From Sphingomonas aliaeris (GTDB taxonomy: Bacteria; Pseudomonadota; Alphaproteobacteria; Sphingomonadales; Sphingomonadaceae): a stretch of DNA of 64,000 nucleotides. Both the position numbers and the translations under genes were made by a program. This document shows, one piece after another, positions 17,895-26,896 of the stretch; the first letter of the stretch is position 1, and every line of letters starts with the position of its first letter. The stretch spans positions 126,501-190,500 of the forward strand of contig NZ_CP061035.1 in NCBI RefSeq assembly GCF_016743815.1, written 5' to 3'. Under the pieces are notes generated by a model. It ran no database searches. It saw nothing but the letters and a program-made list of their open reading frames with translations, and was not told where the DNA came from.

Positions 17895-20315
17895 TCAAAT
17901 GTCGACGGACAAAGTCGCCTGGAACGTGCGCGGGCTGAGCGGGCGGAAGAAGCCATCCCCGGTCAGCGCCGGCGAAATGAACGACAGCACGTCCTTGTCG
18001 AACAGATTGTCGACATTGACGCGAATGCGGGCGTTGCGCACCGGTCCGATCGAGAAGCCGTCGCCGATGTCGGCATAGGCCGAAACGACGGTGAAGCCCG
18101 GCAGCGAGGATCCCGGCGTATTTTCGAACGTCGATTGGCGGCGGCTGGTATATTTACCCGTGACATTGGCCACCAGCCACGGCGCCGGTTCGATTGTGAC
18201 ACCACCCGAGACCACCCATTTCGCGCTGTCCGGGAGATATTTGCCCGCGATCAGATAAGTTCGTGCTGCCGCGACGATGTCGTCCTGGAACTGCGCGTGA
18301 TTGTAGGTGATGTTGCCGTTGAAATAGGCGGCGCCGTGCAGGAACGCCGGTTTGTAGTTCGCCAGCAATTCCGCGCCATAAGCCTCGACGCCGCCGACAT
18401 TCTGGAAGAACGTCTCGGTCACGTTGGTGGTGCCGGGCAGGATTGACGCGATCGACTGGATGCGGTTGTCGAACTTCGTGTAATACCCGGTCAGCGACGC
18501 GAAGAATTCGGGACGCGTCGTGCGCAAGCCGATCTCGACATTCTTGGACCGTTCCGGCGCGGGCGCGCCGACCACCGCCGGGGAGTTGGTAAAGGCGACC
18601 GAAAAGATGTCATCCATGCCTTTTGGAAGCGCCAGATTCTCGGCATAGGATGCGAACAGCTGCGTACGTAGGTCGTTGAAACGGTACAGGATGCCGGCGG
18701 TCGGCAGGAAATAGTCCTTGAACTGCGCACGATTATATTGTGGTCCCCATCCGGCCACGTTCACGCCGTTCACCGTCCGCGCATAATCGGCGAAGTCGCG
18801 ATATCCGCGCTGCTGATAATCGAGGTTGAGCGCCTTGACGCCCAAGTCGAGACTGAAGGCGGGGGTCAGGTCGATCCGGTCGCGAACGAACATCTGCAGG
18901 GTCGCGCGCTTCGACCGGTAATCGCGGCGGCCATAGACCAGTTCGTCGTAATTCGGGGCGCTGGCCGGCGATCCGTCGATCGTGTTCTGGCGACGCTGAT
19001 AGCGCCGATACCGATCGTCCTCCGCCCAGATGCCGACATCGATCGAATGGATGCCGACGTTCGCATGCAGGCTTTGCAGTATGCCCTGTCTGTAGCCGCC
19101 AAGGCTCGACACGCCGAACTGGGTGCCGCGTGGGGCGGTGAGCGCCAGCCCCGACACCAGCTGCTGTCGATTGTAGAAGGTCAGCGTATTGGCATAGCTG
19201 TCGGGCGAACTGCCCCAGCCGTCCTTGTCCTCATAATAGATCGTGGTCTCGGCATAGATGCCGTCGGCGATCCCGGCGTGGAACGTGCCGGCGAACAGCT
19301 TGTCCTTCCTGACGTTGATCGCCTGACCATAATAATAGGTGTAATTGGCATTCGAAAACGGCACGCCGGCCACCGTCGGCGCATAGCTCGGCAGCGGATC
19401 ACCATAATAGCCGCGGTACCGCCCTACGTTGCCGGCAAGGTCGGGCGCCGTGCTATTATATTCGGCACGCGATAGCGTTGGGGAATCATAGTCGAAGAAG
19501 TCGTTCGACACGAACTTGAACCGCGCCCAGCTGCTGTCCGTGATATCGACATGCGCCATCGCTTCCCAATGTTCGCGGTCGACCGATCCCGCACCGCGCC
19601 ACAGGTCGGTGTTGAGCTTGGTGCGGCTGACAAAGGCTTTCAGCGGACCGATCTTTCCGGTGCTGACGCGGATGAAGGTACGCTTCATGCCGAAATCGCC
19701 GAAGCTCTGCGATGCGAACACGCCCAGATCGTTCTGCGGCGCGATCGAGCGGTACGAGACCACCGGCCCCAGCGAGGAATAGGTCGGCATCGTCACGCCA
19801 CCCGCGCCCGGCGACGCCTCCACCACGCCCAGATTCTCGTTATCGACGTAACGGAATACCGGGCTGCCGCCGAAGGCGTCGCTGCGGCCCATCGGCACGC
19901 CGTCGACGACGAAGCCGATCTGGTCGAGATTGAAGGCGCGCGCCTGCACGCTGTTTCCGAATTCGTAAAGGCCGAGCGCTCCGTCGGTCTGGACGTTGAA
20001 GCCCGGCAGCGACTCCAGCATCTTCAAGCCGGAAATGCCGGAAGGCGCTGACAACAGGGCTTCGCGCGTCACCGCGACCGTGCTGGTGATGCGGTCCTCG
20101 CCTACCGCTTCGCTAGCCTGGCTGATGCGGCGGCCACTGATGACGATTTCCTGTGTTTCGTCGGCGGGCACCTCACTTTGCTGCGTGCCGGCGTCGGCAT
20201 TTTCGGCGGAGGTCGCCTGCGCCGCGGCGCCCTGCGTGGTCAGCAGCAGCGCACCGGTGGCAAGGACGAGGCCGAGCGCCGTCGCGTTGAAGGATGAAAA
20301 ACGGAAACGAGACAC
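17895..20315 (-). CDS. TonB-dependent receptor of the dipeptidase/amine oxidase locus
   Basis: An 806-residue outer-membrane active transporter. A signal peptide ends AAAQ (about residue 30), followed by a TonB-box-like EIVISGRR, a plug domain (about 60-180, with VVDGVPMGRSDAFGG and GVVEASPGAGGV) and a 22-strand barrel whose variable loops are long. I start at GTG 20315 because AGGAG lies 7 nt upstream and the signal peptide follows directly; an earlier ATG lacks these. There is no FecA-type N-terminal signalling domain, so direct control by the nearby ECF sigma factor through this receptor is not supported. The cargo is unknown; the neighbours suggest a peptide or amine. Confidence 0.9.
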   Translation of the reverse strand: MSRFRFSSFNATALGLVLATGALLLTTQGAAAQATSAENADAGTQQSEVPADETQEIVISGRRISQASEAVGEDRITSTVAVTREALLSAPSGISGLKMLESLPGFNVQTDGALGLYEFGNSVQARAFNLDQIGFVVDGVPMGRSDAFGGSPVFRYVDNENLGVVEASPGAGGVTMPTYSSLGPVVSYRSIAPQNDLGVFASQSFGDFGMKRTFIRVSTGKIGPLKAFVSRTKLNTDLWRGAGSVDREHWEAMAHVDITDSSWARFKFVSNDFFDYDSPTLSRAEYNSTAPDLAGNVGRYRGYYGDPLPSYAPTVAGVPFSNANYTYYYGQAINVRKDKLFAGTFHAGIADGIYAETTIYYEDKDGWGSSPDSYANTLTFYNRQQLVSGLALTAPRGTQFGVSSLGGYRQGILQSLHANVGIHSIDVGIWAEDDRYRRYQRRQNTIDGSPASAPNYDELVYGRRDYRSKRATLQMFVRDRIDLTPAFSLDLGVKALNLDYQQRGYRDFADYARTVNGVNVAGWGPQYNRAQFKDYFLPTAGILYRFNDLRTQLFASYAENLALPKGMDDIFSVAFTNSPAVVGAPAPERSKNVEIGLRTTRPEFFASLTGYYTKFDNRIQSIASILPGTTNVTETFFQNVGGVEAYGAELLANYKPAFLHGAAYFNGNITYNHAQFQDDIVAAARTYLIAGKYLPDSAKWVVSGGVTIEPAPWLVANVTGKYTSRRQSTFENTPGSSLPGFTVVSAYADIGDGFSIGPVRNARIRVNVDNLFDKDVLSFISPALTGDGFFRPLSPRTFQATLSVDI

Positions 20316-20493
20316 GCGCAATCTCCTGATCTGGTCGGCGCACCGACGGGATGTCGCCATCCAGATCATCCCCCCGGGACTTCGCAGGCGGCCGGTTATC
20401 GCGGTCCACCCTATTACGCGCACACTGCCACGCTCACTCCCGCTCAAGGCGGAGTCGGACGATCCTCCCTTTCCCGTTTGGCCCGCGCGACGA

Positions 20494-21768
20494 TCATGAG
20501 GTGGCCGGAATGGTTGGACGTACACCGGGATCCGCGGCCGCTTGCGCCGCGTCGAGCACGCGCAACGCGTTGCCGCCCCACACCTTGGCGACGTCCGCCG
20601 CACTGAACCCGCGCGCGAGCAACGCCGCGGTGATCTTCGGAAAGGCGGTGATGTCGTCGAATCCCTCGACCCCTCCCCCGCCATCGAAATCCCCGCTGAT
20701 CCCGACATGATCGATGCCCGCCACCCCGATCGCGTGGATCAGGTGTTTCATCACGTCGTCGAAGGTCGCGCGGGGTACCGGCCAGCGCGCATCTATCGCT
20801 TTGCGCTGCGCCAGGAACGCGGTGCGATCCGCTTCGGTCATCGTGGCGCGCGGCGGCAGCTTCGCCATCAGCGCCGCCATTGCGGCCTCACGCTCCGGGA
20901 TCTTGGGCTGCGCGATCATATAGCCGTCGAAGGCGTTGATCTGCACCACGCCGCCCTTTGCAGCCAGCGCGCGCAGATCCGCATCGGTCACGTTGCGCGG
21001 ATGATCGAAGATCGCGCGCACGCCCGAATGCGACAGGATGATCGGCGCCTTGGATAACGCGATCGTCTGGCGCAGCACGTCGTCGGACGCGTGGCTGCAA
21101 TCGATCAGGATTCCCACGCGGTTCGCCTCCGCCACGAACATCCTTCCCCTGGGGCTGAGGCCGTTCCATTCCGGCGCGTCGGTCGCGCTGTCGGCAAGGT
21201 CGTCATTCTTGAAGTGGACCGGGCTCATCATCGTGACGCCCAGCCGTTGGAAGCTGCGCATCAGCGAAAGGTCCGCCTCGAACGGATAGCCATTCTCCAT
21301 GCTCATGAAAACGAACCGCTTCTTCGCGGCGATTGCGGCACGGGCTTCGGCCGACGTGGTCACCAGCCGGAAGACGTCCGGGTGTCGCGCCACCATCTCA
21401 CGGATCTGCACCGCACGCGTCATCGCGGCGTCGCGCGCGTCACGATCCCCCTGCGGCGTCCGCGGTCCTTGCGCCGTGAAGATCGCGAAGAACCCGCCGT
21501 CGATTCCTCCCTCCACCATGCGCGGATAATCCACCTGGTCGCCGCTGTCCGCGCGGCTGTGCCGGTCCATGATGCTCCAGCCGGGGCGGCCGAGATTGGC
21601 GGGCGTGTCGAAATGCGTGTCGAGTACGATCGCCGCCTCATGCACCTGCCGCGCGTCCGGCGCAGAGGCGGCGAGCGTGAGTAGGGCCAGCGGCGCAAGC
21701 AAGCCGGTGCGCATGGGAACGCCAGGCGCTTTCCGACGTGACCTTCGAACTTGGATCGGTTCCGTCAT
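20494..21768 (-). CDS. Exported membrane dipeptidase (peptidase family M19)
   Basis: A 424-residue zinc dipeptidase of the renal dipeptidase family. Metal ligands can be placed: His52 and Asp54 in DTHFD, bridging Glu158 in SMENG, His226 in DCSHASDD and His247 in LSHSG; DHVGISGDFDGGGG is the family's C-terminal motif. A signal peptide begins at about Met19 (LLAPLALLTLAAS), preceded by a basic extension. GGAGGGGGA directly precedes ATG 21768. First gene of the leftward operon with the TBDR, amine oxidase and RidA: it could split dipeptides, including ones with D-residues, so the oxidase can act on the products. Confidence 0.9.
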   Translation of the reverse strand: MTEPIQVRRSRRKAPGVPMRTGLLAPLALLTLAASAPDARQVHEAAIVLDTHFDTPANLGRPGWSIMDRHSRADSGDQVDYPRMVEGGIDGGFFAIFTAQGPRTPQGDRDARDAAMTRAVQIREMVARHPDVFRLVTTSAEARAAIAAKKRFVFMSMENGYPFEADLSLMRSFQRLGVTMMSPVHFKNDDLADSATDAPEWNGLSPRGRMFVAEANRVGILIDCSHASDDVLRQTIALSKAPIILSHSGVRAIFDHPRNVTDADLRALAAKGGVVQINAFDGYMIAQPKIPEREAAMAALMAKLPPRATMTEADRTAFLAQRKAIDARWPVPRATFDDVMKHLIHAIGVAGIDHVGISGDFDGGGGVEGFDDITAFPKITAALLARGFSAADVAKVWGGNALRVLDAAQAAADPGVRPTIPATS

Positions 21769-21842
21769 TCCCCCTCCGTGTTAGTTGCTACTTGGTAAGA
21801 CGGTTCCGACGACACAATCTGCCAATCGGCGTGTCACTTTTA

Positions 21843-21871
21843 TTTCATGATGGCTGGACACCATCATGAAA
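21843..21871. promoter_or_regulatory. Perfect 11-bp inverted repeat between the dipeptidase and ECF sigma genes
   Basis: TTTCATGATGG (21843-21853) and CCATCATGAAA (21861-21871) are exact inverted repeats with a 7-nt spacer. They lie 75 nt upstream of the dipeptidase ATG (minus) and 68 nt upstream of the sigma ATG (plus). The position suits an operator for a dimeric regulator of both genes; as RNA it could also form a leader hairpin. No T-run follows, so a terminator is unlikely. Confidence 0.6.
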
Positions 21872-21938
21872 GGCTGGTCGTATTGGCCAGCGGTCAGTCA
21901 ATAGGAGAGGGATACCTTCGCAAATTCGGGGGGTTCCG

Positions 21939-22559
21939 ATGGATTCAAACGATGGCAATGGCTCGGTTCGGGCCAGGCTCGAATGGTACAAGCGAGTAAT
22001 CCTGCCTTACGAGGGTTCCTTGAGGTCGCGATTGCGACGGGTGCTTCCAGATGGTGCTGATGTCGACGACGTCGTGGCGGAGGCCATGACACGCGCCTAC
22101 GCGACCGCCGATATCGCGCAAGTCCGGTCCGGCCGCGCCTATCTTTACCAGATCGCTCGCAACCTCGCGATCGATTCCGCCCGACGCAACAAGATCGTAT
22201 CGTTCGAGGTAATCGCGGATATCGATTTGATCCGCATCGACAATAGTACACAGGCCAGTTTAGAGGCGCGCGACGAATTGCGGCACCTGCAGGCGATGCT
22301 AGACACGCTGCCTCCGAAATGCCGGCGTGCTTTCGTTTTGCGAAGGGTTTACGATAGGCCGACGAGCGAGATAGCAAAGGAAATGGGTCTATCCGTTTCC
22401 ACGGTAGACAAGCATTTGGCACATGCAGCCGTGAAGATCATGCATGCGATCGGCGAGTACCAGGGTTCGGGTTTTGGATGGTCTCTGAATAAGCGCGACA
22501 GTGCGACGGGCGATCGACGCGGAAGCAGCGCGATTGTTCCTACCGGCGCCTGCCAGTGA
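21939..22559 (+). CDS. ECF-type RNA polymerase sigma factor
   Basis: A 206-residue sigma-70 family protein. Region 2 (about 25-95) includes ADVDDVVAEAMTRAY and GRAYLYQIARNLAID; region 4 (about 115-170) includes LPPKCRRAFVLRRVYDRPTSEIAKEMGLS and VDKHLAHA, the pattern of FecI-like ECF factors. A hydrophilic 35-residue tail follows. FecI-type factors usually sit next to an anti-sigma FecR and a signalling TBDR; here no anti-sigma gene follows and the nearby TBDR lacks a signalling domain. It is divergent from the dipeptidase operon, which is the natural target candidate (inference). Confidence 0.85.
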   Translation: MDSNDGNGSVRARLEWYKRVILPYEGSLRSRLRRVLPDGADVDDVVAEAMTRAYATADIAQVRSGRAYLYQIARNLAIDSARRNKIVSFEVIADIDLIRIDNSTQASLEARDELRHLQAMLDTLPPKCRRAFVLRRVYDRPTSEIAKEMGLSVSTVDKHLAHAAVKIMHAIGEYQGSGFGWSLNKRDSATGDRRGSSAIVPTGACQ

Positions 22560-22927
22560 TGGCGAAGACGAACGGATTGCGGCCTATTGTTGAATTAAGC
22601 AGGACCCAGCTCATGGCTATGCTCTCGCTAGAGGGAGCGCAGGCTCGTTTTTCTGCTGACAAGCGCTGTAAAGTGAGCTCGGGATAGCTAGAAAGAAACT
22701 ATAGACCGGTTGAGACCATGGCAGTCTCGATTTTGACGGTTCTAGATAGCCCTGCGGCGCAGCTTACCTTTCGCTGATCGCGCCATTGGCAGGCGACGGC
22801 GAGTAGCATTCGGCACATCAACAGCTCCGTACTTAGTACCGGGAGTCGCTATGGGCGCGCGTCGACGCCCTCCCAACGGCACGGCGTACCGGGAATAAAG
22901 GTATTTTCGCGAGACCCGCTCGCTCGC
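22560..22927. other. Gene-poor stretch after the sigma factor
   Basis: Where an anti-sigma (FecR) gene would be expected I find none. A 42-codon frame starts at ATG 22559, overlapping the sigma stop by one base, and ends at 22687; it has no recognisable similarity. The rest shows no domain in any frame. Confidence 0.4.
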
Positions 22928-22956
22928 AAAAAATAGCCCGCCGCCCAGGCAGGCTA
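22928..22956 (-). terminator. Intrinsic terminator of the ACAD/APH operon
   Basis: On the minus strand, beginning at the TAG stop of the phosphotransferase gene, TAGCC-n-GCC pairs with GGC-n-GGCTA across positions 22934-22956 and is followed by six T residues (AAAAAA at 22928-22933 on the plus strand). Stem, loop and T-run are placed as in a standard factor-independent terminator. Confidence 0.8.
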
Positions 22957-24033
22957 ATGATCGAGTTTGCCGAAATCGATCGCCTCGCGTCCCAGGCGCG
23001 CTAGCCTTGGAAAGCTGGCGGCGCGTTCTCTCGCATGCGCAGAGGCGGCCGTACCGCGGATCACGCGTCCTTTGATGCCGTGGAAAATGGCAGCGAGGCG
23101 GAAGAAATTGAACGCGACGTAGAATTCGTAATCCGGAATGCCGTCTCGCCCGGTCCTTGCGCAATAGGCCGCGATATAGTGTGCCTCGGTCGGGATATGA
23201 AGCGTGGCGGGATCGGCATTTCCCAGGCCGGCGACGATATCGGGCGGCATGCGGTACATCATCGCGTGATAGGCGAAATCGGCCAGCGGATGGCCGAGTG
23301 TCGATAGCTCCCAGTCCAATACCGCAAGAATCTGCGGCTTATCGGGCGCGAAGATCATATTGTCGCAGCGAAAATCACCATGGACGATCGAGGTCTCTTC
23401 TTCCGCCGGCACGTGATCGGATAGCCAGTCGAGCAATGCGTCCATGTCGGCGTCCCGGCCCGCGTCCGCATCGTCTAGATATTGCCGCGACCAGCGCGCG
23501 ATCTGGCGGGCGAAATAATTTCCTGGGCGGCCGTAATCGCCAAGTCCGACCGCGTTCGGATCGACCAGATGCAACGCGGCGATCGTCGCATTCATCGCGT
23601 CGAAATAGGCTCCGCGCTCGGCATCGGGCACGTCGGCAAACGTCGCGTCCCAGAAGATGCGACCCTGGACCATTTCCATGACGAAGAACGGCGTGCCGAT
23701 CACGGTGTCGTCCGCACAAATCCCGTAGATCGTCGCGACCGGCACGTCGGTATCCGCCAGTGCGGACACGATGCGTGCCTCGCGCAGGACGTCATGTGCA
23801 CCCTTCACCAACGCACCCGGCGGCTTGCGGCGCAGCACATAGGCACGCGTCGGCGTGACCAGTCGATAAGTCGGGTTGGATTGCCCGCCCTTGAACTGCT
23901 CGACCGAGAGCGGCCCGGCATAACCCACGACGTTCGCCGCCATCCAGGCGTCCAGCGCAGCCTCGTCGAAGCGATGCGCCGCACGGACCGCAGTGGTGCC
24001 GGCATTCGCGGCCTGGCCGAGTGCATCCTCCAT
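22954..24033 (-). CDS. APH-family phosphotransferase of the ACAD10 type
   Basis: A 359-residue kinase-fold protein. Seen: GGQSNPTYRL (nucleotide loop, 49-58), catalytic HGDFRCDN (218-225) and the metal-binding LDWELSTLGHPLAD just after. This group is regularly encoded next to acyl-CoA dehydrogenases and is homologous to the kinase domain of ACAD10, thought to phosphorylate 4-hydroxyacyl-CoA so that the phosphate can be eliminated. ATG 24033 begins 2 nt after the dehydrogenase stop; a longer start at 24081 would lie inside that gene. The context is the catabolic operon with a CoA ligase on the other side. Confidence 0.85.
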   Translation of the reverse strand: MEDALGQAANAGTTAVRAAHRFDEAALDAWMAANVVGYAGPLSVEQFKGGQSNPTYRLVTPTRAYVLRRKPPGALVKGAHDVLREARIVSALADTDVPVATIYGICADDTVIGTPFFVMEMVQGRIFWDATFADVPDAERGAYFDAMNATIAALHLVDPNAVGLGDYGRPGNYFARQIARWSRQYLDDADAGRDADMDALLDWLSDHVPAEEETSIVHGDFRCDNMIFAPDKPQILAVLDWELSTLGHPLADFAYHAMMYRMPPDIVAGLGNADPATLHIPTEAHYIAAYCARTGRDGIPDYEFYVAFNFFRLAAIFHGIKGRVIRGTAASAHARERAASFPRLARLGREAIDFGKLDH

Positions 24034-24035
24034 GC

Positions 24036-25216
24036 TCAGTGCGCCTGCCGGTCGCGTTTGATCTTCTTGGCGAGGCTCCATTTGTGCACCTCGGTCGGGC
24101 CGTCATAGATACGGAAGGCGCGGATCTCGCGGAATACCTGTTCGACGATCGTGTCGCCGGTCACACCGGTACCGCCCATGACCTGTACGCACTTGTCGGC
24201 GACGCGCATCAGCGCTTCCGACACCGCGACTTTCGCCATCGAGCTTTCGGCACCCCCGGCCGCGCCGCTGTCGAGCACATCGGCGCACCAGTCGATCATC
24301 AGTTCGGCCTGTTTCAGATCGATCAGATTTTCGGCGAGCATGAAACCAACGCCCTCATGGTCGATAAGCGGTTTGCCGAAAGCGTGCCGGCGGCAGGCAT
24401 AGTCGGTGGCGATCTCGTTCGCCCGGATGCATGCACCGAGCCAGCGCATGCAGTGCGACAGACGCGCCGGCGCCAGGCGGATCTGGGCGTACTTGAAACC
24501 GTCGCCGCTATGCCCGAGCATCTGGTCCGCCGGGATGCGAAGATTGTCGATGTTCACCACCGCGTGCCCGCCGGGCATCGACGAATCGATCGTGTCGAGC
24601 ACGCGCTCGATGGTGATCGCGGGATCAGGCAGATCGACCAGGAAGAGGCACGCGCCGTCGTCGGATTTCGCCATGACGATACCGACCTTTGCTCCTTCGG
24701 CGCCGGTGATGAATGCTTTGCGGCCGTTCACTACCCAGTGATTCCCGTCCATCACCGCGGAGGTTTTCATCATCGAGGGGTCCGACCCGGCTCCGCCTTC
24801 CGCGGCCGGTTCGGTCATGAAGAACGCCGATCGCGCGTCGCCAGACACGAGGGGATCGAGGAAGCGCTTTTTTGCTCGGCGCTTCCGACCTTACCGAGCA
24901 GGAACATGTTGCCTTCGTCCGGCGCGGCGGTGTTGACGGCGATCGGACCGAGCGGCGACAGGCCGGACTGCCGCAGGACGTACGCCGTCTCGCGCTGATC
25001 GAGATGACCGCCATCGGGTAGGATATGCGGCGTCAGCACCCCGGCCGATCGCGCCAGTGCCCGTAATTCCGCGACCAGGTCATCGGATGGGCCATGCGAA
25101 CCGCAACGGGGATCGCGCTCATAGGGGGCGACGACGGAACGCACGAATGCTTCTACGCGATCGCCTATCTCTATCGCCCGCTCGCTGGGGCCGGTGCCAC
25201 CCGTGTTCGTCATCAT
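24036..25216 (-). pseudogene. Acyl-CoA dehydrogenase with a frameshift in an A6 tract
   Basis: Two overlapping frames encode one flavoprotein. The first (from ATG 25216, AGGAG upstream) carries the N-terminal helical domain up to LLGKVGSAEQK; the second continues RFLDPLVSGDARSAFFMTEPAAEGGAGSDP and the FAD/substrate-binding and C-terminal domains (GGTGVTGDTIVEQVFREIR, PTEVHKWSLAKKI). They join if one A is added to the AAAAAA run at 24868-24873 (T6 on the plus strand). Everything else looks intact, so this is a recent mutation, an assembly error in a homopolymer, or a slippage site. The intact enzyme would dehydrogenate acyl-CoA in the pathway served by the adjacent CoA ligase and APH kinase. 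Confidence 0.85.
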
Positions 25217-25271
25217 CGCTCTCCTGTAATGTCGATACCTAGCGCAACATGCTGAGAGCGGCTTTGTCCAG

Positions 25272-25305
25272 CTAGCGCATCGATTTCGACATTTCTTGCG
25301 CCCGT
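25272..25305 (+). promoter_or_regulatory. Candidate AraC-regulator site, ACAD/CoA-ligase promoter
   Basis: CTAGCGC (25272-25278) and CTTGCGC (25295-25301) form directly repeated half-sites 23 bp apart. The second is part of GACATTTCTTGCGCCCGT (25288-25305), which recurs almost exactly upstream of the aldehyde dehydrogenase gene. The element ends 58 nt before the CoA-ligase ATG and 71 nt from the dehydrogenase start on the other strand. The arrangement is typical for an AraC/XylS activator binding next to the -35 region. Confidence 0.6.
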
Positions 25306-25363
25306 GTTGCGGTCACGCCGGCACGGGTGTTTGCCTCGTCGGCAAAACGACGGAGAGAATTGC

Positions 25364-26896
25364 ATGCACCCCGCCATCCACGCCGTCCGGCAGCCGACCA
25401 AGCCAGCGATCGTCATGGCAGCGACCGGTACGACGATGACGTTCGCCGAGCTGGAAGCGGCATCGAACGCTGCGGCATGGCACTTGCGGGCGCTGGGGAT
25501 GCGGCGCGGGGACGTTATCGCGACGGTGTTCGACAATGCTGCGGAAGTCTTCGTAACGGGGTGGGCGACACAGCGTAGCGGGCTGTATCAGACGTCGATC
25601 TCGAACAAGCTGGGTGCGGCCGACATCGCCTATATCCTGCGCGATTCGGGCGCGCGGTTACTGATCGTGTCGGCGGCGTTCGCCGATCTCGCCCACGTCG
25701 CGTTGGCCGAATTGCCCGACCTGCCGGGATTCCGCTGGACCGGCGCGGACGATCGACTGGCGGACTGGTCGCAGGCGATGCAGGCGCAGCCCAAGACGCG
25801 CATCGCGGACGAGAGCCCCGGCACCGACCTGCTCTATTCATCCGGCACCACCGGGCGGCCCAAGGGCGTCATGCCCGTGCTACCAGACGGCGCGCTCGAG
25901 GCGGCGACACCGCTGACCCGCATGGGGACGGCGCTGTATGGCATGGGGCCGGACAGCATGTATCTGTCTACCTCGCCGCTCTATCACGCGGCGCCGTTGC
26001 GCTGGGCGATGGCGGTACAGCAGCTGGGTGGCACGGTGGTGGTGATGGAGCGCTTCGATGCCGAGGAGACGCTGCGCCTCATCGAACGCCACCGCATCAC
26101 GCACGCCACGTTCGTGCCGACGCATTTCGTGCGGATGCTGAAACTGCCGCAGGAGGTGCGCCGGCGCTATGACGTATCATCGCTGCGTGCCGTCATCCAC
26201 GCCGCCGCGCCGTGCCCGATCCCGGTCAAACACGCGATGATCGATTGGTTCGGGCCGATCGTGCACGAATATTACTCGGGCACGGAAAGCTGCGGCATCA
26301 CTGCGCTATCGTCGTCCGAATGGCTGCTGAAGCCAGGATCGGTGGGCAAGGCTGTGCTGGGGGTCGTGCATATCGTCGATGATGAAGGACGGGAATTGCC
26401 CGCTGGTGAAACCGGTCATGTATATTTCGGCGACGGGCCGGCATTCCGGTATCTCAATGATCCGGCCAGGACCGCGCAGGCGCACGACCGTCGTGGCTGG
26501 GCCACGCTCGGCGATATCGGCCGATTGGACCCGGACGGCTATCTCTTCCTCACCGATCGCAAAAGCTTCATGATCATTTCGGGCGGGGTGAACATTTATC
26601 CGCAGGAGATAGAGAATGTGCTGATCGCGCATCCGGCGGTCGCCGACGTGGCCGTTATCGGCCTGCCGGACGAGGACATGGGCGAGATCGTCGTCGCGGT
26701 GGTGCAGCCGGCGGAGTCCGTCATCGCGCCAGATCTCGCCGCGACGCTGACGGCGTTCGTGCGCGCGCAACTGGGCGGGGTGAAGACGCCGCGGCGCATC
26801 GACTTCGCAAGCGCATTGCCGCGCGAGCCGACCGGCAAATTGATGAAGCGCACGTTGCGCGACGCGTATCTCGCTACGGGATCAGCACGACCTTGA
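25364..26896 (+). CDS. Acyl-CoA synthetase (AMP-binding family)
   Basis: A 510-residue adenylate-forming ligase that activates a carboxylic acid to its CoA thioester via an acyl-AMP. Seen: P-loop-like YSSGTTGRPKGV (158-169), YYSGTESCG, GDIGRLDPDGYLFLTDR and C-terminal PTGKLMKRTL, which holds the catalytic lysine. N-terminal domain about 1-400, mobile C-terminal domain after. ATG 25364 with GGAGAG 8 nt upstream; the open frame extends 20 codons further but without a binding site. Its 3' end overlaps the convergent alcohol dehydrogenase gene by 23 nt. It probably activates the acid made by the P450/ADH/ALDH steps. Confidence 0.9.
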   Translation: MHPAIHAVRQPTKPAIVMAATGTTMTFAELEAASNAAAWHLRALGMRRGDVIATVFDNAAEVFVTGWATQRSGLYQTSISNKLGAADIAYILRDSGARLLIVSAAFADLAHVALAELPDLPGFRWTGADDRLADWSQAMQAQPKTRIADESPGTDLLYSSGTTGRPKGVMPVLPDGALEAATPLTRMGTALYGMGPDSMYLSTSPLYHAAPLRWAMAVQQLGGTVVVMERFDAEETLRLIERHRITHATFVPTHFVRMLKLPQEVRRRYDVSSLRAVIHAAAPCPIPVKHAMIDWFGPIVHEYYSGTESCGITALSSSEWLLKPGSVGKAVLGVVHIVDDEGRELPAGETGHVYFGDGPAFRYLNDPARTAQAHDRRGWATLGDIGRLDPDGYLFLTDRKSFMIISGGVNIYPQEIENVLIAHPAVADVAVIGLPDEDMGEIVVAVVQPAESVIAPDLAATLTAFVRAQLGGVKTPRRIDFASALPREPTGKLMKRTLRDAYLATGSARP

